From contig CM066035.1 in the NCBI GenBank assembly GCA_033557465.1, forward strand, positions 902,379,309 through 902,443,308: a DNA stretch of 64,000 nt, given 5' to 3'. Every line of letters starts with the position of its first letter. The stretch's first letter is position 1. The notes below the pieces were generated by a model. That model worked only from the letters and a program-made list of their open reading frames with translations, ran no database searches and had not been told where the DNA came from. Made by a program: the position numbers and the translations under genes. Source of the DNA: Ichthyophis bannanicus (lineage: Eukaryota > Chordata > Amphibia > Gymnophiona > Ichthyophiidae). Below, in pieces: positions 8,956 to 19,108 of this stretch.

Positions 8956-11367
8956 ATGGAGCCTTCTTCCCCTAAGAAGTGCCACCACTGTGGAGACTTA
9001 GTCTTCTTTTTAGACTCCACCACTTGGTGTATATCCTGTTTGGGTCCTGACCCTTGTTCCCCCGGTACATCGGGCTTTAGGGTTGGGAGGAGACCCTCTC
9101 TTTTTCGGGTATCCCTCGATGCTGTTTTTCCTCCTGAGGTGAGGACATCGGTTTCTTCTTCTCCCCAGGATCAGGTAACCCGCAAACAGTCTGTTAAGAC
9201 TAGCCAATTCTTGAGGGGTAAGTCTCATGCCCAGCATGACGACGGCTCCGGCCTTCCCCTCAAGACTCCTTTGGCAATAAAACCCCGGCGGGAGTCTTCG
9301 GGCTCCCAGGTTGTTCCTGGGGTTCGTTCCTCACAGAACATACCTGAGCCATGCTCGGGGGTGGTATCCGCTTCGAGCGGTGCCGATTCCCCGGCATCGG
9401 CGCCGGCGTCGAGTGTTCCAGTCTTCGCCAAGGATCGTCAACTGGTGTCCTCGGTGCCTTCGGGGCCGATCGATTCGACCCAGACTGGCCTTCCTGCATC
9501 CCAGCCATACGCAGGGTGGGTACCGGCGTCGGCACCGGTGTCGAGTGCTCCACTCTTCACCAGGGATCATCACCTGGTGTCCTCGGTACCTTCGGGGCTG
9601 ATCGATCCGACCCAGACTGGCTTTCCTGCACCCCAGCCATGCGCTGGGTTAGTGCCGGCTTCGGACGGGGCCCATTCCCCGGCATCGACGCCGGTGTCGA
9701 GTGCTCCGGTTGTCACTAGGGATCGCCATCTGGGGTCCCCGGTGCCTTCGATCGATACGACCCAGACTGGCTTCCCTCTGTCCCAGCCAGCCGCAAGGTG
9801 GGTTCCGGCTTCGAGCGACGCCAATGCCCCGGCATCGGCGTCGGTGTCGAGTGTTCCACTTTCCACCGGGGCTCGGCGTCGGGTATCCTGGGCCTCGGGG
9901 CCGAGCGATAAGCCACAGATGGTTTTTCCTCTTGCTACGCCCTGCTCGGAGGGGGTACCGGCTTCGGGCGGTACCTCTGCCCCGACATTGGTGCCGGCGT
10001 TGAGTGTTCCTCTCTTCGCCGAGTGGCGTCGTCGGACGTCTTCGGCGCCTTTGGCGCCGATCGATGCAATTCCGATTAACCTTCCGGGATCGGCGTCGCC
10101 TACACCACCACCGACGTCAGTGCCCTCTGGACGGGCGTCGATAACCTCGCTCGGTTCGATGCCCAGTCTAGAATCGTTATCCAGTCTGGTTGACTTGGTT
10201 CCGACGGTTTTCGGAACCGATCCTTGTCCCTTCCGGCTACGCAGTACGGTACCGATGTCGACTCCTGTAGTTCCATCGGTGCCGTCGATCCTCTTGATGC
10301 CTAGCTTGGAATCGATACCGGGTTCCGACGATGCAGTGCTAACTGCCTCGAACCGGAGCTGTCGGTATCAAAGCTCTCTAGTTGCCTCGGTATCACTCCG
10401 GCAGCCGTCGCTGCCGGCTCCGAGGGCATTGCCATCCCCGATGCCGGTGTCGGTATCGAGGTCGACTCCTGCGGCTCCATCGGTGCCATCGATTCTTTCT
10501 ATACCTAGCCTGGAATCGATACCGGGAACCGACGATGCAGTACTAACTGCCTCGTATCGGAACTGTCGGTATCATTCTCCATCTAGCAGGATTCCTTTGG
10601 TGCACCAGTCCGGTAGGTCTTCTGGTGTTCGAGCTGATCACTCTACCTCAGCCTACCCAGGAATAGTTTCTCTGGGAGTTCCTTCTTTTCAGGAATTTCT
10701 CCTTGACATGGCAGACTTTCTTGCCATTCCTATTCCTGGCCCTACTCTTAACCAAGGTCCTGCAGAAAAAGCAACCATGATGCTTCGTTTACATCCTTCT
10801 TTGCAGGACCTTCTTTTGGGGAATTGGCAGTCGCCTTTAAAGGTTCCTGCACCTTCTCAAGCCATGCATGTTCTGTATCAGGTGCCCCCCTCTCCGGGGT
10901 TTCAGAAGAACCAACTTCCGCATCATTCCATTGTAGTGGAATCGGCAATGAGGAAGGTCAGAAGCAAGAAGAAGCATTCTTCTTCTCCTCCATGTCGTGC
11001 ATCTAAAGCACTTGATGCCTTTGGGCGTCAAACCTTCCAAACTTCCATGTTGGCTTCCAGAATTATTTCATATATCTTTTATATGAGTCTAACACTTTGG
11101 GAGGTCACAGAGAAATTATCTCTTTTGTCTCCTTTTTTGTCAGAACCTAAGGCCTCTGACTATTCCTTGCTTCTTAACCATAGCAGGAATATCTCTTGGT
11201 TTCTTTCTCGTGCTTCTCTAGACTCTTTTGAGTCTGTTAGCAGGTCCTCTGCTATTGCCATTGGAGCACGTCGTACCGCCTGGCTGCAGGCTTCAGACCT
11301 GAGCAGATGGGCACAGCATACACTGGGTAATTCTCCGTGTACTGGAGAAAATCTTTTCAATATCTAG
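8956..11367 (+). CDS. D3 Gag-like protein, long form, single premature stop
   Basis: An 803-codon frame starts with a cysteine motif, CHHCGD at residues 11-16 and CISCLGPDP at about 27-35. It continues with a long Ser/Pro/Val-rich region (about residues 60-560) that includes about five imperfect repeats of 44-50 residues (SVPSGPIDSTQTG type). The conserved C-terminal core follows: VPSFQEFLLDMADFLAIP, QLPHHSIVVESAMRKVRSKK, TAWLQASDLSRWAQH and GENLF. A TAG at 11365-11367 cuts it just after GENLF; the same frame then stays open to about 11598 and encodes the usual basic tail, so this is one nonsense change in an otherwise whole gag. It presumably packages DIRS RNA. It is longer than the other Gags here because of the repeats. 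Confidence 0.75.
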   Translation: MEPSSPKKCHHCGDLVFFLDSTTWCISCLGPDPCSPGTSGFRVGRRPSLFRVSLDAVFPPEVRTSVSSSPQDQVTRKQSVKTSQFLRGKSHAQHDDGSGLPLKTPLAIKPRRESSGSQVVPGVRSSQNIPEPCSGVVSASSGADSPASAPASSVPVFAKDRQLVSSVPSGPIDSTQTGLPASQPYAGWVPASAPVSSAPLFTRDHHLVSSVPSGLIDPTQTGFPAPQPCAGLVPASDGAHSPASTPVSSAPVVTRDRHLGSPVPSIDTTQTGFPLSQPAARWVPASSDANAPASASVSSVPLSTGARRRVSWASGPSDKPQMVFPLATPCSEGVPASGGTSAPTLVPALSVPLFAEWRRRTSSAPLAPIDAIPINLPGSASPTPPPTSVPSGRASITSLGSMPSLESLSSLVDLVPTVFGTDPCPFRLRSTVPMSTPVVPSVPSILLMPSLESIPGSDDAVLTASNRSCRYQSSLVASVSLRQPSLPAPRALPSPMPVSVSRSTPAAPSVPSILSIPSLESIPGTDDAVLTASYRNCRYHSPSSRIPLVHQSGRSSGVRADHSTSAYPGIVSLGVPSFQEFLLDMADFLAIPIPGPTLNQGPAEKATMMLRLHPSLQDLLLGNWQSPLKVPAPSQAMHVLYQVPPSPGFQKNQLPHHSIVVESAMRKVRSKKKHSSSPPCRASKALDAFGRQTFQTSMLASRIISYIFYMSLTLWEVTEKLSLLSPFLSEPKASDYSLLLNHSRNISWFLSRASLDSFESVSRSSAIAIGARRTAWLQASDLSRWAQHTLGNSPCTGENLFNI
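9340..10040 (+). repeat. Coding tandem repeat within D3 gag
   Basis: About five imperfect units of roughly 132-150 bp, in frame, recognisable by the recurring cgaycgacccagactgg at 9471, 9603 and 9753 and by recurring ccggcgtcgagtgttcc-like blocks. Each unit adds 44-50 Ser/Pro/Val-rich residues. CpG density is high compared with the surroundings. Confidence 0.7.
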
Positions 11368-11599
11368 GCTTTACGTCAGGTTGCTCAGTGCTCCACTGAC
11401 TTTCCTAGTTCTGGAAACCATCCTAAGCCTTCTTTTTCCCCAGAATGTAGGAAATGTCCTACCAAACCTTCTTTCCCTAAGAAAAGGTGGTTTCATCCTC
11501 CTTCTGCCCATCCTCCAGATGTCCCCAAGCAAGGGACATCTCATCCTGGTCTGAAGTTCCCAGGCTCTCACCAGGATAATCATAACCGGCAGCCTTAGG

Positions 11600-12846
11600 C
11601 TCCTGTATGCTGCAGTCTACAATTAACTTCTTCTTACCAGAAGTTTTTCTTCCAACTCTACACTGGGTTTTCTTTTCAGTATGCTTTTATCCATGGGTCA
11701 CAGTATTCTCCCTTTCTTATTGTTATAAAGGGAGATCACCACTATCCCATGATAGTTTCTGTCCCCACATGGACGTCCTTCCTTCTGCTGACTTACCATA
11801 TGGTACGTCACCTTCAACCCCTCTCTTCCAGGGTTTCCCCTGCTTGAGTCAGTACCATACTGGAACGTCTCTCTCTCTTTCTTTCCAGTGTAGACTTCCT
11901 GTTATCCTTCAATGCATGTTCTGGACAACTCCTCAGACAGGGCCGGAATACCCCCGCTCCCTTGGTCTGTCTTCTCCCTGTTTCATACAGGAGAGTCCCC
12001 TCTGCTCTCTTGTTCAGTTGCTGCGCGTGCAGGAGTTCCAGTGCATACTTTAATGCTTCTGCACGCTGCTCTCAACTATCTGCGTGCTGATACTCACTGC
12101 AGGTTATCTTCTCCTGGCCATGTCCTTATCGAGGATGTGGCAACCTGTCGACTTCTGTCAGTCCCATCTCCTGCACGATGCTCTCTGCAATCGTCAGAGA
12201 GGCTTCCCACTATGGGCCCTTGCCATAGAGCATTCGACTTTGTCTCTGAGGGTCTTCCATATATTAAAAGAGGCTTATATAGTCATTCCATGGCTATCTA
12301 GATAATTATACCCTCTTGTCTTCCGTTGTGATGCAGAAGACAAGTTTGTTCTGCGTGAATGTCCAAGGAGCTCCCAATCTGGCAGGAATTCCCCCTTTTT
12401 CCTTACAGCTTGGCATTAGGTCTCTGCTCCACTTGGATAACGCATACTTTTTTTTTTTACTGTACATGATACCCCTGGCTGGGTCATCCTGGTATCTTGG
12501 TCTATGCGTTTTCTGTCCTTGGGACGCATCAGCAGCCTAAAGTGCTCCTGACGTGCTCTCCCCAGACTGATATTGTCCTCTGTTCTTCACGCAACTATAC
12601 TGCTAATTCCACTGATCTGCATCCCTGTACCACAGACAATGTAGATGTTTCTTCTGTGGCCCAGTTGCAGGCAGTATTGTTTTTCATGTCTGTATGTGTC
12701 CTATACATACATGTTTTTTGTAACTGGGTGGGCATGAACCGTGCCCATCTATATCTATATATGGATATATATGTCACACTTGCCTAGACATGTATATTCC
12801 CATCTGTATCGATATGTACATAGTTTCATATATCTATATCTATCTA

Positions 12847-12890
<44 letters not shown>

Positions 12891-13713
12891 GGTATGCGCT
12901 TTTTGGGAGATGGTCATAGCACCCTGTGTATTACCCACTATCTCCCTAACTGTCGGTACTAAAGTTTTTTATTTTCTAAGGGGTCCAGACAGTCCGCTTG
13001 CCTATTATCATACGGCTCGGTAACTGGGTCCGGTTATACTCACAATTATTGCTGTGGCGTCAACAGCTTCTATGTTTGTTATACACCTCCTTATCTATGA
13101 GGTATCAAACTTCAATGTCTTCCTATTTCTTATTGGCTAGGAAAGACAGTGTACATCTTCAGTGTTCCGGAGTACCCTCCTGTTTTCCCTGGGAAAAGGG
13201 GTTTTTTCCATACCTTCTCTTCCCTTCCGGACTGGGCTAATTCCAGATCGGTCAGTCTTCTTCTTTTAATCCTCAATGTTAATAACTCTGTGCCTAAAAG
13301 AGTTCTCAGCTTTTTCACATAAAGCTTTCCATTGAAGACCTGCCATTCTTCTCCTGCTCCAGTTGACACCTGGTCACCTGCCCTTTCCAGATTTGGAACT
13401 TCATCCTCACTGCTGTAAAGTTCCCTTGAAGATTCCGCTACTGCGTCTACAGTACCTTCCATCACAGTTCTACTTCCTACAATCCAGTAGGTAAGCTGTA
13501 TATGGTACTAGTTCATTAAATGCTTTAATGATACCTGGCATGCATTCTAAAGACTCTCCCCTGTGGTCTTTAGTTTTTTGTTGTTCCTTTGCAACTCTTC
13601 TCTCCTCAACTCCTACCCCCCATCCCTCAGGGGATGCCGGGGATCCAGGTTGGGAAAATGCCCTCCTGTCCCGGGATACGCATTTATGGGATCTCCCATG
13701 GCACCCTCAGCTA
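11600..13713. other. Central noncoding segment of D3
   Basis: About 2.1 kb sits where RT, RNase H and recombinase should be. I see none of the DIRS pol motifs (YLDDW, LCSLDLKDAYTH, SARRISEL) in any frame. It includes simple repeats of (TC)n and (TA)n at about 12850-12890, pyrimidine-rich stretches, and only short open frames. Its origin is unknown to me. Confidence 0.6.
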
Positions 13714-14082
13714 GGGAGTCCCCACATGTGAAGACTCGTTCCTGCTTGTTCCTGGAGAGAGCACAGTTACTTACCTGTAACAGGTGATCTCAGGGAACAG
13801 CAGAAATTAGTCTTCACAACCCTCCCACATCCCCTAGGAGTTGTATCTATCTGTTTCCTTTCCTCTTCCTCTCCTTCTGTCTCAGCTATGAAACTCAACT
13901 GGGGAGAGGCAGTGGGAAAGGCGGGAAGTCACCGCGCAGGCGCGAGGGATGCTCCCAAAGGCTTTCTGATTGGATGCTGGGGAGCATTCCCGTGCAGGCT
14001 CCGTCGGCACCGACGTACCCACATGTGAAGACTAATTCCTGCTGTTCCCTGAGATCACCTGTTACAGGTAAGTAACTGTGCT
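13714..14082. repeat. D3 internal complementary region and right inverted terminal repeat
   Basis: The ICR runs from ggagtccccacatgtgaag through cttgttcctggaga and agcacagttacttacctg to about 13822. The right inverted repeat (13880-14082) mirrors the left one: gattggatgctggggagc, dyad cgtcggcaccgacg, then the palindrome cacctgttacaggt followed by aagtaactgtgct. Confidence 0.85.
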
Positions 14083-14370
14083 GAATCAGTCTTCATACCC
14101 CACCCTCCTCCCTAGGAGTTGGTGGGTACAATTTTTTCCTCTATCTCTCAGCTACAAACACAGCTGAAGAGAACTGTGAGGAAGGCGGGAAGACAGCTGC
14201 GCAGGCGCAGTGGAGTGCTCCCAAAAGCTCTCCTGTTGGACGCTGGGGAGCATTCCCACGCGGGCTCCATCAGTACTGACTATATCTATCTGTGAAGACT
14301 GATTCCTGCTCTGTGAAGACTGATTCCTGCTGTTCCCGGAGATCACCTGTTACAGGTGAGTAACTACACT
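14083..14370. repeat. D2 terminal region continued: rest of ICR and right inverted repeat
   Basis: It resumes in register with 8594: gaatcagtcttcata, ctcctccctaggagttggt, then the inverted repeat with tctcctgttggacgctgggg and the end cacctgttacaggtgagtaa ctacact. A short local duplication of the gtgaagactgattcctgct block lies at 14292-14331. Confidence 0.8.
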
Positions 14371-16120
14371 TTCTCTGTGCCTCACTTTCACCATGTATTG
14401 CTAACCAGGTGGTGGCTCAGTATTGCCACTGCCTGGTTAGCGATGGGTCTGCAAACCATGTAAATGCCTTTGAAATTGCCCCCCAAAGAGCTTTAGTAGT
14501 ATCCTTCAGGAAGGGCAAAAGTAAAGGGCCATTCTAGACTAGACAGTCCTGATAGAATGGGAAATGATCTTGCTGATCATCTTGCTAAGGAAAGTGAAAT
14601 CTCTGGAGAAATTTGACTGTTTGGTGACAGTGGATGTCAAAGCTGTCACCAAACAGAAGGCTAAACAGCTACCCACCGCTCTGGTGGGTCAATGGTGTTG
14701 TGAGATCCCAGAACTTGATCTTATTAAAGACCAAAAACAGGCTCCTACCACTGGATGGTTTTACTTCTTTATTCAGAATCCCCAGGAACACTCAATGACT
14801 CTGGAGGATTGCCAGGGCAATGAAGCATTGACGACTCTTTATCTCTATGGACAGGTTCCAGATCCAGAACAACCTGTTAACTCAGACAAATAAACTGCAT
14901 TGTACACATTCTTATAGAGGGGTCATGTTGTAGCATATCTATAATGAATGCTGTGTTGCTTACAGATGTCACCTATGAGATGTTGAAGCAGGGGGATTAC
15001 TAGCCCCACTTGTACCATGATGTCCAAATGTATGCTAAAGGGCTGCTTAACCTGCTGCAGATTTCAGTCCTCATCTCCTCACAGGGCCGCAATGAGAAAA
15101 TAAAGGTATTACCATGCCTTGGTCTGATGTCTGGTCCTCCTGAGGAAAGAGATTTGTGTTGACAGTCACATGTCAATTTACTAAATAGGTAGACTGCATT
15201 CCAAACCACAAACATGCATGGCAGAGAGTTCAGCCGCCCTGCTGTTGAATCATATCTTCAGCAGATGAGTCTACCCATGTGAGCAGAATCTGATCAAGGT
15301 TAACACTTACTGGACAAGTGATCAAAATATATGTGGAAGCTGCGAGGAATAATGATCAAATTTCACATTGTATATCGCCACAGTCCTCTGAACATGCGAA
15401 AAGAGCAGCCAGAACATTTGTACAAGGAAGTACCTATCCTCAGGAAAATATTGGGATATGAAGTTACCTTTAGTCCTGATGACTAACAGAGCCACTCGTC
15501 ACCACTCAACTGGCATGTCATCCTTTGAAATGGTGATTGGTAGAGATATTGTTCTGCCCCTACATCTCTTACAGGACTAATGACGCTACCATTACACACA
15601 ACTGTGGTGCCCACAAACACCTACAAAGTGCCTTTGCCTAAAAGAATCTGGAAACCACTGCAAGAAGTAGGAAAACCTATTATGATTTGCGGACTACCTC
15701 CAAAGAATACTAAATTAGTGATGAGGTATTCTTCTATAATTTTGTTATGAATAAATTCAAAGAAGGCACATTTTTTTCTAGTGGGAATAGTCCATATCTT
15801 ATTGCAGACAAAGCTTCACCTGTTGCTTATCAAATCCAAAGTAAGAAAAATGCTGAAGGTGAAGATGTTCTTAAATCTGTTCACCTTGATCAGCTTAGAC
15901 TGTATCATTCCAGTAAACTTATCCCTGTTGATTTCACTGGTGAAATGAATGATACTAATTCTGAGAGAGCTTGTTTTATTTTGCAGATGGAAAACCATAT
16001 GATGAGTGTCCTGTTCCTGATCCTACTGTTACTGAGAGCAGAAGTTGACAAAATGATAGAATCTTGCCTGCCTTCTGGAATTATGCTATGAGATATGTCT
16101 GGATTCCTGATCACCCAAGG
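14371..16120 (+). pseudogene. Ty3/gypsy- or retrovirus-type pol remnant (RNase H end, integrase)
   Basis: Degraded coding traces appear in several plus frames. NDLADHLAKESE (about 14555-14590) resembles the C-terminal RNase H box. It is followed by an open frame to 14892 that I do not recognise. Integrase core traces follow: KRFVLTVTCQFTK (about 15145), SPQSSEHAKRAART (about 15380; the catalytic glutamate position is histidine) and HSTGMSSFEMVIGRDIVLPL (about 15505). A C-terminal integrase region with SPYLIADKASPVAYQIQ and SVHLDQLRLYHS is at about 15790-15910. Many stops are present. I saw no LTRs. It lies between the right end of D2 and the truncated recombinase of D7. Whether it is a gypsy element or an old endogenous retrovirus cannot be settled by eye. 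Confidence 0.55.
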
Positions 16121-17180
16121 TTAGCTACGGATGTTGCCATAGCCCGCACATTGTGAGCAGTGACATGACCCCGCAAAGAGAGTCCTGCTTGTGTATAAGC
16201 AAAAGAGATGCAATCTGATATCTATTTAGATAGAGTATGCTTCTTCACTAGCAGACCCCGATGACTAGGTTCAAAGGAGATGAATAATTGAGAGGATCTT
16301 CTCTGATCGTTTAGTTCTGTCCAAGTAGTAGGCCAGCACAGTCTAAGGTGTGTAATGCTGTTTCAGCCCAAGACTCATGTGGTCTAGGGAAGAAGGTTGA
16401 GAGGATTACTGACTGGCTTAGATGGAAGGAAGAAACGACTTTTGGGAGTAAATGCAGATGGGTATGCAGAACCATTTGTCATTGTGAAAACGAGTATAGG
16501 GCGGATCCGCCACTAGAGCTTACAGCTTACTAACGCGGCAAGCTGAAGTGAGGACAATAAGGAAGATGACCTTCAAAGATAGAAAATTCAGTGAAGTGGT
16601 GGCTAGAGATTTGAAGGATGGCTTTAGAAGTTGAGCCAGAACCATATTCAAATCCCAGGCCACCGGAGGTGACTAAATGGGTGGTTTGGACAGCAGGAGA
16701 CCTCGCATGAAGCATGCTGCTAAGGGGTGTGAAGAGATAGGTTGTCTATCCACTGGTCCGTGAGAAGCTGCAGTGGCACTAAGGTGAACTCTCACCGAGT
16801 TAGTCTTAAGACCTGTCAAGGATAAGTGGAGGAGATATTGTAGAAGTGACTCCGCCAGGTAAAAAAAAAAAGGGGTCAAGGTTCTTTGGGGAGCACCAAA
16901 GGGCAAACCTACGCCATTTGAATGCACAAGATCACCTGGTGGAATATTTACATGATACAAGGAAGACATCTTTGACCGCTTGTGGTAGGTCGTGGTCTGC
17001 GAGCACCAACCTTTCAGCAGCCATGCTGTCAGTCATAGGGAGTGAAGATTGGGATGGAGGAGGATCCTGTGGTCCTGAGAGAGGAGGTTGAGTGGCTGAG
17101 TCTACGCAAGGCGATGAAGCAGAGGAAACCACGGTTGAGGGGCCAAAAGGGAGCTGTGAGAATTACCAAGCCCCTGTCCC
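16121..17180 (-). pseudogene. D7 tyrosine recombinase, 3'-truncated
   Basis: Recognisable boxes, read from 17180 down: LPQAVKDVFLVSCKYSTR (about 16990-16935), LLQYLLHLSLTGLKTNSVRV (about 16830-16780), QPISSHPLAACFMRGLLLSK (about 16740-16690), DPPYTRF (about 16505), and the HxxR box HNVRAMATSVANL (about 16160). The gene stops at 16121, before the region with the nucleophilic tyrosine, where the pol remnant begins. Frameshifts and stops are frequent in the middle (16370-16700). Confidence 0.75.
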
Positions 17181-18720
17181 CTTGAACAACATCTTGGGTA
17201 TCAAGGGGATGGGTGCGAATGCATAGAGCAGTCCCTGTCCTCAATGGAGAAGGAAGGTGTCTGGGGCCTGTCGATGCAGCGACGGAACCCTGCAGCAGAA
17301 GTGAGGAAGCTGCGTGTTTTGTGGAGTGGCAAAAAGATCTACGAGTGGAAGATCCAAGCAGCCATCTCCCAATGCAAGGTCCATTCGTGCAGATGAATGA
17401 TTTATTTATTTATTTGAAAAGTTTATATACCACGTTTCCAATGATCAACACGGTTTACAGGTAACAGTAACATAACATTACAAGGAACAGGAAGCAATAC
17501 AAGTAACCCATTAAGATTAGAATACAAAAATTAGTATAACAATTCAAAGGATTATTGGTGTATAGTGATCTAATAGGTAATTACAGGGGAATCATTACTG
17601 CTAGGGGTATAGCTTAGCCTGTCCGCTAGGACATTGATCGGCCGGGAGGTACACAGCTCTGAGGTGGATGTGGTGAGAGATGGCAAAGGACCATAGGCGA
17701 ATTGCCTCTTTGCAGAGTGGATGGGACCCCGTTCCCCCCCCCCCCTATTTGTTTATGTATAACATGGCAACCTGGTTGTCTGTTCTGACTAGAGCAGGTT
17801 GCCCCGATAATTGAGATTGAAAAACCCGAAGAGCATTTGTCAGTGGCCCATAGTTCTAGCAGGCTGATCTGCAGGGCAGATTCTTGTTGTGTCCACAGTC
17901 CCTGTGTGGTCAGATCGTTCAGATGCGTCCCCCAACTCAGCTTGGAAGCATCTGTTGTCAGGGTGCATTGAGGTGGAGGCATTTGAAAACATGACCCAAT
18001 GAGTAGGTTTTGTCACTGAGACAACCCTACGCTTGCATTCATTGGGAAGACAGAGTTCAGTGCACTTGTCGCATGTGTAATAGAGCATAGGTAACGACAT
18101 GGACCGTGGAGGCCATGTGTCCCAATAGCCATAGTATATCTCGAGCTGTTACCCGGTTTTGATGTTGTACCCTTTTTGCCAGCTCAATGACGCGGGCACA
18201 GCAATTCTGTGGGAGGAAAGTTCAGGCCTGTCGAGTGTCTAAGAGTGCTCTGATAAACTCCAGTCATTGGGTTTGAGCGAGGTGGGACTTTGGGAAGCTT
18301 ATGACGGACTCCAGTTGTAGGTGCACCGTGATGGTGCAATGAAAGGAGAGTGTCATCTCTTGAGAAGGAGTCTCTACTGATCAGCCATTTGTCTAAGTAA
18401 GGAAAGACGAATACCTCCAGTGTGTGTAGGTAGGCAGTGATGACTACCCTGCTTTTTGTGAAGACCCTTGGGGCAGAGGCATAGACCAAAGAGGAGAACC
18501 TAGTATTGATAATGGTTTCCTTGAAACATGAACCGCAGATACTGTCTGTGCAAGGGATGTATCAGTTAATGCGTTCATGCCCTTTTTAGGTCTAGAGAAC
18601 AGAGCCAATCGTGTCTCTGGAGGTATGTTAAAAGAATTCCTAGGAAATCATTTTGAATTTTTCTCAAACTAAGAACTTGTTTAGGTCTCTGAGATCCAAG
18701 ATAGGCCTGAAGCCTCCTGT
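17181..18720 (-). pseudogene. D7 reverse transcriptase (C-terminal part), RNase H and linker
   Basis: RT motif C reads FPYLDKW (about 18385), the second aspartate replaced by lysine, next to a degraded motif B (ASAPRVFTKS, about 18470). RNase H begins with LTTDASKLSWGTHLNDLTTQG (about 17960-17905) and continues through LLELWA. The linker (around 17350-17620) is interrupted by a LINE tail. The gene's N-terminal part continues at 25232 on the other side of inserted D4: the flanks read ...cattccaaagaaa and then aagaacaggaggctt, which joins the conserved PKKTGG block. Confidence 0.7.
17401..17612 (-). mobile_element. LINE 3' end inserted in D7
   Basis: On the plus strand it opens with (ttta)n and the reverse complement of a typical LINE 3' end (aagtttatataccacgtttc, then atcaacacggtttacag). 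On the minus strand it therefore ends in an A-rich tail. No coding remains. It separates the LADRLSR box of the D7 RNase H from LHPHEW. Confidence 0.65.
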
Positions 18721-19108
18721 TCTTCAGGAACAAGCAGGAAGTCAATCCTCACATATGGGTGACATCGGCGCCAGTGGAGCCCGTGTGGAGCATTTCCCCA
18801 GCTTTCAAAGAAAGCCTTTGGGACATGCTACCATTCATGCGTGGTCCCCTTCCCACCCAACAGTGCCATCTTGCTCAGTCTCCTTTTTTCTGAGGAGCCT
18901 AATGGACATTGTCCAGTTTCCCAGGAAAAATAATCCTTGCTTTTCCTTAAAATTAACTGTTCCCGGTTTGCCTACCAGTTCCTCTTCTTGCCTCGAGCCG
19001 GTGCAGGGCCTGGTGCTCTTCTCTGCTCTTTTCCCCTTTTTTTGATTGAGGCTTGCCTCAACTGGCGTTGCCCGGGGGTTGTCGATCCCGGCCGGGTATT
19101 CCACATCC

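Larger units (their letters stand above)
8596..14082 (+). mobile_element. D3: non-autonomous, gag-only DIRS element nested in D2
   Basis: A complete DIRS frame: left inverted terminal repeat (8596 to about 8780), one long gag, a noncoding central segment (about 11600-13700) with no RT, RNase H or recombinase that I can find, then an internal complementary region (13714-13822) and a right inverted repeat ending at 14082. The left end matches the reverse complement of the first half of its own ICR, and the right end (gtaactgtgct) matches the second half (agcacagttac). The flanks on both sides are D2 terminal sequence that joins in register. It would need RT and recombinase supplied in trans. 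Confidence 0.8.
3877..14370 (+). mobile_element. D2: DIRS-type retrotransposon, interrupted by D3
   Basis: Gag (3877-5519), RT (5520-6420), RNase H with linker (6421-7315) and tyrosine recombinase (7316-8345) are followed by the internal complementary region (8502-8594). The rest of its terminal region resumes at 14083 after the inserted D3 and runs to the right end at about 14370. The 5' end and first part of gag are missing, cut off at the CR1 fragment. Multiple stops and frameshifts occur in every gene. It belongs to the same subfamily as D3, D6, D7 and D10, judged by the terminal repeat with caatcagaaagcttttggga-like sequence. Confidence 0.85.

Noticed and set aside
9010..9866. Minus-strand and alternative-frame open frames opposite D3 gag
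   Set aside because: Low-complexity, CpG-rich repeats in gag keep other frames open. None has a recognisable domain.
12741..12962. An Ile/Tyr-rich open frame in the D3 central segment
   Set aside because: It is a translation of the (TA)n and (TC)n simple repeats.
14400..14441. A 17-bp hairpin (gctaaccagg against cctggttagc) as a possible structured RNA or terminator
   Set aside because: It is a single small hairpin with mismatches in degraded sequence. Nothing nearby gives it a role.
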